From contig NZ_BBIV01000040.1 in NCBI RefSeq assembly GCF_000730665.1, positions 1 to 51,805 on the forward strand: a stretch of DNA of 51,805 bases, given 5' to 3'. The stretch is from Pseudomonas plecoglossicida NBRC 103162 = DSM 15088. GTDB taxonomy: Bacteria > Pseudomonadota > Gammaproteobacteria > Pseudomonadales > Pseudomonadaceae. Below are positions 1 to 8,800 of this stretch, in pieces. The translations under genes and the position numbers were made by a program. Below the pieces are notes generated by a model that was not told where the DNA came from, did no database searches, and worked only from the letters and a program-made list of their open reading frames with translations. Position 1 is the stretch's first letter, and each line of letters opens with the position of its first letter.

Positions 1-104
1 TGTGATGGAGGCGCGCGACCGCCTTGTTTGTTCGACGCGATATCGTGTCATGCGCCAAGGCATTCGCGCGCAAATCCCACAGAAATGATTGGCCCGAAAC
101 GGAC

Positions 105-156
105 GTAGGAGCGAGCGCAGCTCGCGATGCGCCGCGCGGGCGGCGCTCGATCTCAC
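105..156. repeat. REP-like palindromic element downstream of tonB
   Basis: A GTAGGAGC lead-in is followed by a short perfect palindrome (GCGAGC at 111-116, GCTCGC at 120-125) and a second GC-rich palindromic stretch (GCCGCGCGGGCGGC). The layout resembles Pseudomonas REP sequences, though the core differs from the GCCGGCTTGCCGGC type found elsewhere in the window. The rest of 1-189 shows no convincing gene; the next gene downstream of tonB lies outside the window. Confidence 0.5.
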
Positions 157-189
157 GAACGATGGAAAAACATCGGCGAGCCCTGGCAA

Positions 190-1092
190 TCAATTACTGG
201 ACAACCGATCCCCACGCGCAAACCGCCAGGTACGGATGATCTCCAGCCGGTCGAACTCCGCCAGATCCCCGGTAAACGGCGCAAATGGCGCCGCCAGCCG
301 CACGATGCGTTGCGCGGCCTGGTCCAGCACCGGCTGCCCGGACGACTCCAGCACCAGCACTTCATACAGCGAGCCATCGCGGTTGATCGATACCATCATG
401 CGCAAGTTGCCGTAGATCTGCTGCCGGCGTGCTTCATCCGGGTAGTTGAGGTTACCCACCCGCTCGACCTTCTTGCGCCACTCCTCCTTGTACCAGGCAC
501 CCTTGTCGCGCATGGTCGAGGCGGCATTGAGGCGGTGGATGCGCGGGCGCTTGGCATACATCTGCTGCTCGTTGGACAGCTCCGCCTCAAGGCTGGCGAT
601 CTGGCTCGACAGCTGCGAGCTGTCGAAATCCGGAGTTGCCGCAGGCTTGGGCTGCGGCTTGCTTTCCTTCGGCTTGGGCTCGACCTTCTGCGGCTTGGGG
701 GCCTTGGTGGCCACGGCGGATTTCTCGGGCTTGGGCGGTGGCGCCACCTCCGGCCTGGCGGCTGGCGGCGGGGTCACTTTGTTGATCTTGCTGTCCTGGA
801 ACGGCGCCACCTCGGTGGTCTTGGGCACCGCCTTCTTCTCCAGGGTGCCGCTGCCTTGCTGGTTGTCCTGGGCCTGGAAGTCGGCCTTTTCGGGCGGTTT
901 CTCGCTCTTGAAGGTCGCCAGGGTGATGTCCATGGTCTGGCGGATTTCCGCAGGCTTGACCACGGTGAAACCCACGCCAAGGATCAGCGCCAGGTGCACC
1001 AGGGCAGCCAGGAACAGGGTAAAGCCAAGCCGGTCCAGCGGGCGAACGCGGGGTGGCAGCAAATCGGTGGGGATGTCGGCAGGCAGCGTCAT
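190..1092 (-). CDS. tonB: Energy transducer TonB (TonB3-like)
   Basis: This 300-residue protein has the TonB layout: a short cytoplasmic N-terminus, one membrane anchor at about residues 22-43, a long Pro/Lys-rich periplasmic spacer (about 95-150, with PKPEKS and PKPKESKPQPKP), and a C-terminal TonB domain (about 210-290) with YPDEARRQQIYG and VLESSGQPVLDQAA. TonB proteins pass proton-motive energy from ExbB/ExbD to outer-membrane receptors. No exbB or exbD is nearby. Position beside gshB and pilG matches P. aeruginosa tonB3 (PA0406), which has been linked to twitching motility; transfer of that role here is inference. The start at 1092 precedes the membrane anchor, but its ribosome binding site is weak. 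Confidence 0.92.
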   Translation of the reverse strand: MTLPADIPTDLLPPRVRPLDRLGFTLFLAALVHLALILGVGFTVVKPAEIRQTMDITLATFKSEKPPEKADFQAQDNQQGSGTLEKKAVPKTTEVAPFQDSKINKVTPPPAARPEVAPPPKPEKSAVATKAPKPQKVEPKPKESKPQPKPAATPDFDSSQLSSQIASLEAELSNEQQMYAKRPRIHRLNAASTMRDKGAWYKEEWRKKVERVGNLNYPDEARRQQIYGNLRMMVSINRDGSLYEVLVLESSGQPVLDQAAQRIVRLAAPFAPFTGDLAEFDRLEIIRTWRFARGDRLSSN

Positions 1093-1183
1093 CAGGTATC
1101 CAGCAACCGCAGGGCGGGGCAGCAGCTCAGTAGAATTAAACCGGCATCATACCCCACTGCGCGTCATTGCTCCGCGTCGGCGG

Positions 1184-2137
1184 TCAGCGGGCCTTGAGCT
1201 GGCGATCAATGGCGTCCATCAGCTTGCCACCGATATCGGTGTCGTAGGCCGCATCGATTTCACGGATGCAGGTCGGGCTGGTGACGTTGATCTCGGTGAG
1301 GTAATCGCCGATCACGTCCAGGCCAACGAACAGCAGGCCCTTCTCGCGCAGGGTCGGGCCGACCTGGGCGGCGATCCAGCGGTCCCGCTCGCTCAGCGGG
1401 CGGGCTTCGCCACGCCCACCGGCGGCCAGGTTGCCGCGGGTCTCGCCGCTTGCCGGGATGCGCGCCAGGCAGTAGTCCACAGGTTCGCCGTCGATCATCA
1501 GGATGCGCTTGTCGCCGTCCTTGATCGCCGGCAGGTAGGCCTGCGCCATGATCTGCTGGGCCCCCAGCGCGGTCAGGGTCTCGAGAATCACCGAAAGGTT
1601 GGGGTCGCCTGCCCGGTGGCGGAAGATCGAGGTGCCGCCCATGCCGTCCAGCGGCTTGAGGATCACGTCACCGTGCTCGGCGGCGAACTGGCGAATGATG
1701 TCCGGGCGGCGGCTGACCAGTGTCGGCGGCGTGCACTGCGGGAACAGCGTGGCGAACAGTTTTTCGTTGCAGTCGCGCAGGCTCTGCGGGCGATTGACCA
1801 CCAGCACGCCTTCGGCCTCGGCCTGTTCCAGCAGGTAGGTGCTGTAGACGAACTCCATGTCGAACGGCGGGTCCTTGCGCATCAGGATCACGTCCAGTTC
1901 GGCCAGCGGGCTGTCCTGCTCTTCACCCAGCTCGAACCAGCGAGTCGGGTCGGCGAACACGTTGAGCGGGCGCATGCGGGCGCGGGCCTTGCCTTGTGCC
2001 TGGTACAGGTCGCGCTGCTCCATGTAGAACAGGCTCCAGCCGCGGGCCTGGGCGGCCAACAGCATGGCCAGCGAGCTGTCCTTCTTGTAGGAGATGGACG
2101 CGATGGGGTCCATGACAATGCCGAGGCGAACGCTCAT
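1184..2137 (-). CDS. gshB: Glutathione synthetase
   Basis: GshB joins gamma-glutamylcysteine and glycine using ATP, the second step of glutathione synthesis in the cytosol. The protein begins MSVRLGIVMDPI and shows ATP-grasp hallmarks: LKPLDGMGGTSIFRH in the ATP-binding lid, DGDKRILMIDGEPV, and near the C-terminus GLDVIGDYLTEINVTSPTC, whose E and N bind magnesium. At 317 residues it has the usual family length. I chose the ATG at 2137 because AGAGGAA lies just upstream; an earlier in-frame start would add about 28 residues unrelated to the family. It lies between tonB and the divergent pil cluster. Confidence 0.97.
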   Translation of the reverse strand: MSVRLGIVMDPIASISYKKDSSLAMLLAAQARGWSLFYMEQRDLYQAQGKARARMRPLNVFADPTRWFELGEEQDSPLAELDVILMRKDPPFDMEFVYSTYLLEQAEAEGVLVVNRPQSLRDCNEKLFATLFPQCTPPTLVSRRPDIIRQFAAEHGDVILKPLDGMGGTSIFRHRAGDPNLSVILETLTALGAQQIMAQAYLPAIKDGDKRILMIDGEPVDYCLARIPASGETRGNLAAGGRGEARPLSERDRWIAAQVGPTLREKGLLFVGLDVIGDYLTEINVTSPTCIREIDAAYDTDIGGKLMDAIDRQLKAR

Positions 2138-2265
2138 GGGGGTGGTTCCTCTTGGCGGCAGGTGCCGCGACGAATCGAAAGAAAAGTGGTTCAGGGTGGC
2201 GCCGCGAACGCCGCGGGTCAAGGGGTGCGGCAGATGGAATGGCTATCCGGAGTGTGCTAAAAATG

Positions 2266-2356
2266 AGCTGCAAGCCTTAAGCTACAAGCTTCAAGAAAAA
2301 GCCAGCCATGCGCCAGTGCGCTTTTTCTTGCAGCTTGACGCTTGCAACTTGCAGCT
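2266..2356. repeat. Long imperfect inverted repeat between gshB and pilG
   Basis: Two 37-base arms (2266-2302 and 2320-2356) are near-complementary with about seven mismatches, around a 17-base loop. Both arms carry repeated AGCTGCAAG/CAAGCT units and end in a perfect AAGAAAAAGC/GCTTTTTCTT pair. Transcribed, this gives a long hairpin ending 22 bases before pilG. A related partial copy lies at 22222-22284 beside metF, so this looks like a dispersed intergenic element rather than a pil-specific regulator. Confidence 0.75.
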
Positions 2357-2378
2357 AAATTTCTTCTGGTAGGCATCT

Positions 2379-2780
2379 ATGGAACAACCCCTGAAGGTGA
2401 TGGTGATCGACGACTCGCGCACGATCCGCCGCACCGCGCAGATGTTGCTCGGCGAAGCGGGCTGCGAGGTGATCACCGCCAGTGACGGTTTCGATGCCCT
2501 GGCCAAGATCGTCGACCACCAGCCGCAGATCATTTTCGTCGATGTGCTGATGCCGCGCCTGGACGGTTACCAGACCTGCGCCGTGATCAAGCACAACAGC
2601 GCCTTCAAGGACATTCCCGTGATTCTCCTGTCATCACGCGACGGCCTGTTCGACAAGGCCCGCGGCCGGGTGGTCGGCTCCGACCAGTTCCTGACCAAGC
2701 CCTTCAGCAAGGACGAACTGCTCGACGCGATCAGGGCCCATGTGCCCGGTTTCGCCGCGCATGAACAACACGCACCCTGA
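2379..2780 (+). CDS. pilG: Type IV pilus response regulator PilG
   Basis: This 133-residue single-domain receiver has an acidic pocket (VIDDS, residues 9-13), phospho-acceptor Asp55 in FVDVLMPRLDG, and the conserved Lys in FLTKPF. There is no output domain. In P. aeruginosa, PilG takes phosphate from ChpA and promotes pilus extension and cAMP production; the gene order here supports the same assignment. It opens the operon, with pilH 46 bases downstream. A large hairpin-forming repeat precedes it. Confidence 0.95.
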   Translation: MEQPLKVMVIDDSRTIRRTAQMLLGEAGCEVITASDGFDALAKIVDHQPQIIFVDVLMPRLDGYQTCAVIKHNSAFKDIPVILLSSRDGLFDKARGRVVGSDQFLTKPFSKDELLDAIRAHVPGFAAHEQHAP

Positions 2781-2826
2781 CCGCGCCCGAGGTGGCGCGG
2801 CCTCTATTTCCTGATGGGGAAACAGC

Positions 2827-3192
2827 ATGGCCCGAGTTCTGATTGTCGACGACTCGCCGACAGAAATGTACAAACTGACCGCCTGGCTGGAAAAGCACGG
2901 CCACCAGGTGCTCAAGGCCAGCAACGGTGCCGACGCGGTGGCCCTGGCGCGGCAAGAGAAGCCTGATGCCGTGCTGATGGATATCGTCATGCCCGGCATG
3001 AACGGTTTCCAAGCTACCCGGCAATTGAGCAAGGACCCGGAAACCAGCGCCATTCCGGTACTGATCGTGACTACCAAGGACCAGGAAACCGACCGTATCT
3101 GGGCCCAACGCCAGGGTGCGCGAGGCTTCGTCACCAAGCCGGTGGAGGAAGACGCCCTGATCGCCAAGCTCAACGAAGTGTTGGGCGCTTGA
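2827..3192 (+). CDS. pilH: Type IV pilus response regulator PilH
   Basis: A 121-residue stand-alone CheY-like receiver with VDDS at the acidic pocket, phospho-acceptor Asp52 in LMDIVMPGMNG, and Lys in FVTKPV. PilH is the second Chp receiver; in P. aeruginosa it acts opposite to PilG and can serve as a phosphate sink. A GGGGAAA-type ribosome binding site lies close upstream of the ATG. Its stop codon overlaps the pilI start, indicating coupled translation. Confidence 0.95.
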   Translation: MARVLIVDDSPTEMYKLTAWLEKHGHQVLKASNGADAVALARQEKPDAVLMDIVMPGMNGFQATRQLSKDPETSAIPVLIVTTKDQETDRIWAQRQGARGFVTKPVEEDALIAKLNEVLGA

Positions 3193-3743
3193 CCACCCGC
3201 CCGCAGGGCGCGTCGCTGACCGCTTTCGAGCTGTTGCTGGACATCGACCGGCGCTGCCGCCTGCTGGTGGCTGATCAACCCCCGCAGGACACCCGCCTGC
3301 AACAATGGAGCGGCATCGGTTTTCGCATTGCCGGGCAGTGGTTCGTGGCGCCCATGGGTGAGGTCGCCGAGGTCTTGCGCGAGCCGCGCAGCAGCCGCGT
3401 GCCGGGTGTGCAGCCTTGGGTCTGCGGCGTGGCCAACCTGCGTGGCCGGTTGCTGCCGGTGATGGACCTGAGCAGTTTCTTCGGCCTTGGCCCGGCGGCG
3501 CCGGGCAAGCAGCGGCGGGTACTGGTGCTGGACCACGAGGACCTGTTCGTCGGCCTGCTGGTCGACGAGGTGCTGGGCCTTCAGCATTTCGCCCTGAGCA
3601 GCCTGGAACTGTCGCCGCCGCAGCCGCTGCTACGCGCCGCTGCGCGGTTCGTCCAGGGGCATTTCCCGCGTGAACGCAACTGGGCGATCTTCAGCCCCTT
3701 CGCCCTGGCCCAGGCGCCGGGCTTTCTCGATGTGGCGCTATAG
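3189..3743 (+). CDS. pilI: CheW-like adaptor PilI
   Basis: A 184-residue CheW-domain protein that would connect the receptor PilJ to the kinase ChpA. Recognisable segments are GFRIAGQWFVAPMGEVAEVL, VCGVANLRGRLLPVMDLSSF and LVLDHEDLFVGLLVDEVLGL, the standard CheW beta-barrel pattern. The start is inferred as a TTG at 3189, overlapping the pilH stop as TTGA; no better ATG or GTG preserves the N-terminus. pilJ follows after 11 bases. Confidence 0.92.
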   Translation: MTTRPQGASLTAFELLLDIDRRCRLLVADQPPQDTRLQQWSGIGFRIAGQWFVAPMGEVAEVLREPRSSRVPGVQPWVCGVANLRGRLLPVMDLSSFFGLGPAAPGKQRRVLVLDHEDLFVGLLVDEVLGLQHFALSSLELSPPQPLLRAAARFVQGHFPRERNWAIFSPFALAQAPGFLDVAL

Positions 3744-3754
3744 GACTTTCGAAC

Positions 3755-5815
3755 GTGAACAAGCCGGCCATCGGTGTCGCCCCCAACAGCATGACCCCGC
3801 GCACGCGCAGCATCGTGCAGATCACCGTGCTGTTCGTGGTGCTGATCCTGGCGATCATCCTGCTGTTCGCCAACTTCGCCTACCTCAACACCCAGTCCAA
3901 CCACGACAAGCAGTACATCGGCCATGCCGGCGAGCTGCGCGTGCTGTCCCAACGCATCGCCAAGAACGCCACCGAGGCGGCGGCGGGCAAGGCATTGGCG
4001 TTCAAACTGCTGTCGGATGCGCGCAACGATTTCGAAAGGCGCTGGAGCTACCTGCGCGAGGGTGACAAGACCACCGGCCTGCCCGCGGCACCCGTCGGTG
4101 TGCGCGATGAAATGGAAGCCGTGCGCCAGGACTGGGAAAACCTGCGCAAGAATACCGACATCATCCTCGCCAGCGAACAGACCGTGTTGTCGCTGCACCA
4201 GGTGGCGGCGACCCTCGCCGAAACCGTACCGCAACTGCAGGTGGAATACGAGAAAGTCGTCGAGATCCTGCTGCAGAGCGGCGCCCCGGCCAACCAGGTG
4301 GTGGTGGCCCAGCGCCAGTTGCTGCTCGCCGAACGCATCCTCGGCTCGGTCAACACCGTGCTGGCTGGCGACGACACCGCGGCCCAGGCCGCCGATGCCT
4401 TCGGCCGCGACGCCAGCCGGTTCGGCCAGGTGCTCGAAGGCATGCTCGCCGGCAACCCGGCGATCCAGGTCACCCGGGTAGAGGATGCCGACGCCCGGGC
4501 GCGGCTGGCGGAAATCGCCGAGCTGTTCCAGTTCGTCGCAGGGTCTGTGGATGAAATCCTCGAAACCTCGCCCGAGCTGTTCCGCGTGCGTGAGGCCGCG
4601 GGCAATATCTTCAGCCTGTCGCAGACACTGCTGGAGGAAGCCTCGCACCTGGCCAACGGTTTCGAGAACCTGGCCGGCAGCCGTACCCTCGATACCGTCG
4701 GCGGCTATGTGCTGGGCCTGCTGGCGCTGGCCTCGATCATCCTGATCGGCCTGGTGATGGTGCGAACCACCAACCGCCAGCTGCGCGAGACCGCCGAGAA
4801 GAACGAACGCAACCAGCAGGCGATCATGCGCCTGCTCGATGAAATCGAGGAGCTGGCCGACGGCGACCTGACCGTCACCGTGTCGGTCACCGAGGACTTC
4901 ACCGGCGCCATCGCCGATTCGATCAACTATTCGGTCGACCAGCTGCGCGACCTGGTGGCCACCATCAACCACAGCGCCGAGCAGGTGGCAGCGGCCGTGC
5001 AGGACACGCAGAACACCGCTCGCCAGCTGGCCAAGGCCTCGGAGCACCAGGCCGACCAGATCAGCGAGGCGTCCGAGGCGGTGGGCGACATGGTCGAGTC
5101 GATCGACCGGGTATCGGCGCATGCCTACGAGTCGGCCAAGGTGGCCGAGCGTTCGGTGGCCATCGCCAACAAGGGCAACGAAGTGGTGCACAACACCATC
5201 GATGGCATGGACAACATCCGCGAACAGATCCAGGACACTGCCAAGCGAATCAAGCGGCTTGGCGAGTCTTCCCAGGAAATCGGTGACATCGTCAGCCTGA
5301 TCGACGACATTGCCGATCAGACCAACATCCTGGCGCTCAACGCGGCGATCCAGGCCTCCCTGGCTGGCGAAGCCGGGCGAGGCTTTGCCGTGGTTGCCGA
5401 CGAAGTGCAGCGGCTGGCCGAGCGCTCGTCCTCGGCCACGCGGCAGATCGAGGCGCTGGTGCGGACCATTCAGGCCGACACCAACGAGGCGGTGATCTCC
5501 ATGGAACAGACCACCGCCGAAGTGGTGCGCGGTGCGCGCCTGGCCCAGGACGCCGGGGTGGCGCTGGCGGAAATCGAAGGGGTGTCGCAGACCCTGGCCG
5601 AACTTATCCACAGCATCTCCGACGCCGCGCAGTTGCAGACCTCATCGGCAGGGCAGATTTCCCACACCATGGCCGTCATCCAGCAGATTACCGCGCAGAC
5701 CTCCGCCGGCTCCGGCGCCACCGCCGACAGCATCCGTCACTTGGCACGCATGGCCAGCGAGATGCGCCGTTCGGTGTCTGGGTTCACCTTGCCGGCCCCG
5801 GCCGAGCGGCGCTGA
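3755..5815 (+). CDS. pilJ: Pilus-associated methyl-accepting chemoreceptor PilJ
   Basis: This 686-residue transmembrane chemoreceptor has membrane segments at about residues 20-42 and 313-336, enclosing a periplasmic region of about 270 residues of the PilJ type. A HAMP-like linker and a long coiled-coil signalling domain follow, with the conserved hairpin tip DDIADQTNILALNAAIQASLAGE...GRGFAVVADEVQRLAERS shown here in two pieces. The start is GTG at 3755. In P. aeruginosa, PilJ couples surface or pilin signals to ChpA. pilK, the methyltransferase gene found next in P. aeruginosa, is absent: only five bases separate pilJ from chpA. Confidence 0.95.
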   Translation: MNKPAIGVAPNSMTPRTRSIVQITVLFVVLILAIILLFANFAYLNTQSNHDKQYIGHAGELRVLSQRIAKNATEAAAGKALAFKLLSDARNDFERRWSYLREGDKTTGLPAAPVGVRDEMEAVRQDWENLRKNTDIILASEQTVLSLHQVAATLAETVPQLQVEYEKVVEILLQSGAPANQVVVAQRQLLLAERILGSVNTVLAGDDTAAQAADAFGRDASRFGQVLEGMLAGNPAIQVTRVEDADARARLAEIAELFQFVAGSVDEILETSPELFRVREAAGNIFSLSQTLLEEASHLANGFENLAGSRTLDTVGGYVLGLLALASIILIGLVMVRTTNRQLRETAEKNERNQQAIMRLLDEIEELADGDLTVTVSVTEDFTGAIADSINYSVDQLRDLVATINHSAEQVAAAVQDTQNTARQLAKASEHQADQISEASEAVGDMVESIDRVSAHAYESAKVAERSVAIANKGNEVVHNTIDGMDNIREQIQDTAKRIKRLGESSQEIGDIVSLIDDIADQTNILALNAAIQASLAGEAGRGFAVVADEVQRLAERSSSATRQIEALVRTIQADTNEAVISMEQTTAEVVRGARLAQDAGVALAEIEGVSQTLAELIHSISDAAQLQTSSAGQISHTMAVIQQITAQTSAGSGATADSIRHLARMASEMRRSVSGFTLPAPAERR

Positions 5816-5820
5816 GGGGC

Positions 5821-8800
5821 ATGTCCATGGCTTCAGCAGCAGTAAACCCCGAGCGCCACGACACGGTCGCCCTGGCCTGGACCCGAGCGGCCATCCTCGA
5901 CTGCCTGGGCCAGGCGCGCCAGGCCCTTGAGCGCTTTGCCGGCGAGACCGACGACCGCTCCATCCTGGCGTTCGTGGTGGACAACCTGCACCAGGTGCAC
6001 GGTTGCCTGCGCATGCTCGAATTGCGCGGCGCCACACGCCTGGCCGAGGAGCTCGAGCTGCTGGCCAAGGCCTTGGCCGATGGCCAGGTGAGCCCGCGTG
6101 GCGATTGCCTGGGGCCGCTGTTTCGCGGGCTCGAGCAACTGCCCTCGTATCTTGAGCGGCTGCGCGGTGCGCGGCATGACCTGCCGCTGGTGATGCTGCC
6201 GCTGCTCAATCAGCTGCGTGCCTGTCGCGGCGTCGAACCGCTGGCCCAGGCCAGCCTGATCGGCGGCGCGGCCCAGCGCTTCGCGGGTTCCGACGACCTG
6301 GCCAACCTCGACCTGTCGCTGGGCAACTGGCGTGAACAGGTGCAGGCCGGGCCCGGGCGTGATGCCTTGCGTTCGGTGGTGACGGCACTGTGCGATGACC
6401 TGGTGCGGATCAAGGAACGCCTGGACCTGTTCGTGCGCAGTGATCGGCAGCACATCGAACAGCTGGACGCATTGCTCGCACCGTTGCGGCATGTGGCCGA
6501 CACCTTGGCGGTACTGGGCTTCCAGCAGCCGCGACGGGTCATCATCGATCAGGTCCTGGCCTTGCAGGCCCTGGCCCAGGGCGAGCGGGCGGTGGATGAC
6601 CCGGTGCTGATGGATGTGGCGGGTGCTCTGCTGTACGTGGAAGCCAGCCTCAATGGCATGGTCGGCCCGCTCGAGGAGAACGGCCAGGGGGCTCTGCCTG
6701 GCTCGGACCTGGCAGAGATCCGCCAGCTGGTCCTGAACGAATCGTTGTCGGTGTTGCAGCAGGCCAAGGACCTGATCGGCGATTGCCTGGAATCGGGCTG
6801 GCCGCGGCAACGCCTGCAACCCTTGCCAGGGCTGTTGCAGCAGGTGCGCGGGGCATTGGCGATGCTGATGCTGCCTGCCGCCGCGCAGGTGTTCGGCGGA
6901 TGTGCCCGCTATGTGCAGGGCTGGTTGCAGCACCTGGATGTGGAGCCGCCCGCTGACGAACTGGATCAGCTGGCCCAGGCGCTCAGTGCTGGCGAGTGCT
7001 ACCTGCAATGGCGGGTGGCCGACCCCTTGGCCGATGGCCAGCCGTTCCTCGACATGGCCTGCTCGAGCCTGGCGGCGCTGGGCATGCCGTGCAGCCATGG
7101 CGAAGTCCTGCGCAGCCAGGATGGCAATGGCGATGGTATCGACGACGAGTTGCGCGAGGTGTTTCTCGAGGAGGCCGGGGAGCTGCTGCCGGAAATCGAG
7201 CGCCAGTGGTTGCGCTGGCGCGCCGACAACAACCTGCGCGAAGCCTTGCTGGAACTTCGCCGCGACCTGCACACGCTCAAGGGCAGCGGGCGCATGGTGC
7301 ATGCCGAGGCCGTCGCCGAGCTGGCCTGGGGCGGCGAGCATTTGCTCAATCGCGTACTGGAGGGGCGCATGGCCCTGGCACCAGAGGGGGCCAGGGCGCT
7401 GCAACAGGTGGTCGTGCACCTGCCGGACCTGCTGGCCGACTTCGCCGCCGGGCAGATGCCGCAGGTGACCGAGATCGAGCAGTTGGCCAGCCATCTGCAT
7501 GCCCTTGCCGAGAACGACACGCCCGTCAGTGCCGACATCGAGGGCCTCGACCCGCAGTTGCTGGACATCTTCCGCAATGAAGCTCAGGGCCACCTGGCGA
7601 GCCTTGACACCTACTTGCAGGCGGCCAATGGCCGGGACACGCCGGTCAGCGATGAGCTGCAACGCGCGCTGCACACGCTCAAGGGCAGCGCCGCCATGGC
7701 CGGGGTGATGCCGATCGCTGAACTGGCCACTGCCTTCGACCGCCTGGTCCGCGAATACCGCAGTCACCAGTTACCCTTGCAGGGCGCCGAAATCGCCTGG
7801 CTGGACGCAGCGCGGGCCCAGTTCCAGCAGGGTCTGGCGCAGCTCGGCAGCACCCCGCTGGCCGCCATCGCGGGCGCGGCGCAGTTGATCGAGCAGGTCG
7901 GCGAGGCGGTGGACGAGCGCCTGGCGAGCTTGCATGACGAGCAGACCCATGCCCGGCGCAGCGCTCGCGACCCGCAGCGCACGGCCAGCTTCCTGGCCCA
8001 GGCCATGGACATTCTGCTGGATGCCGAGTCCCTGCTGTCACGCTGGCAGGAGCAGCCGGGCCAGCGCCAGTCGCTGGACAGCCTGCTCGATGAACTGACC
8101 ACGCTGTGCCACGCCGCCCACCTGGCCGACCTCTGGCAGATGGACGATGTCTGTGAAGCCCTGCTGGATCTCTACGGCGCGGTGGAAGAGGGTAGCCTGG
8201 GCGCCGATGGGCACTTCTTCGCCCAGGCCCGGCAAGCCCATGAAGCACTGCTCGACATGCTTGACCAGGTCGCTGCCGGCCAGGAGGTGACGCCGCGTCC
8301 CGACTGCGTCGACAACCTGCGCGGCCTGCTGGCCGGTGCCCTGGCGCCGGAGGCCACGGGCCTGGTGGCGCCAGGCTCGGTGACAGCGCTGCCGACGGCG
8401 ATGGAAGCGGCCGAAGAGGACATCGACAGTCCGGGTGACAAGGAGCTGCTCGAGGTCTTCTTGGAAGAAAGCTCGGACATCGTCGAAAGCGCCGCTGCCG
8501 CACTGGCGCGCTGGCAGGCCGACCCGCGCAACGGCGCCGAAGTGGACAACCTGCTGCGCGACCTGCACACCCTCAAGGGCAGTGCGCGCATGGTCGAGAT
8601 CGCCGCCATCGGCGACCTTGCCCACGAACTGGAATTTCTCTACGAATTGCTGGCTGCCGGGCGCCTGCCGCCCAGCGCGCCGCTGTTCGCGCTGTTGCAG
8701 AACTGCCACGACCGCCTGGCGCACATGCTCGATGCCGTGCGCCTGGGGCAACCGCTGCATGCGGCTACCGCACTGATCGACTACATCCGCAACTTCAGCA

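Noticed and set aside
3581..5611. Long open frame on the minus strand opposite pilJ
   Set aside because: Composition is His/Gly/Arg/Gln-rich as expected for the antisense of a high-GC gene; no ribosome binding site or family match, and pilJ is unambiguous.
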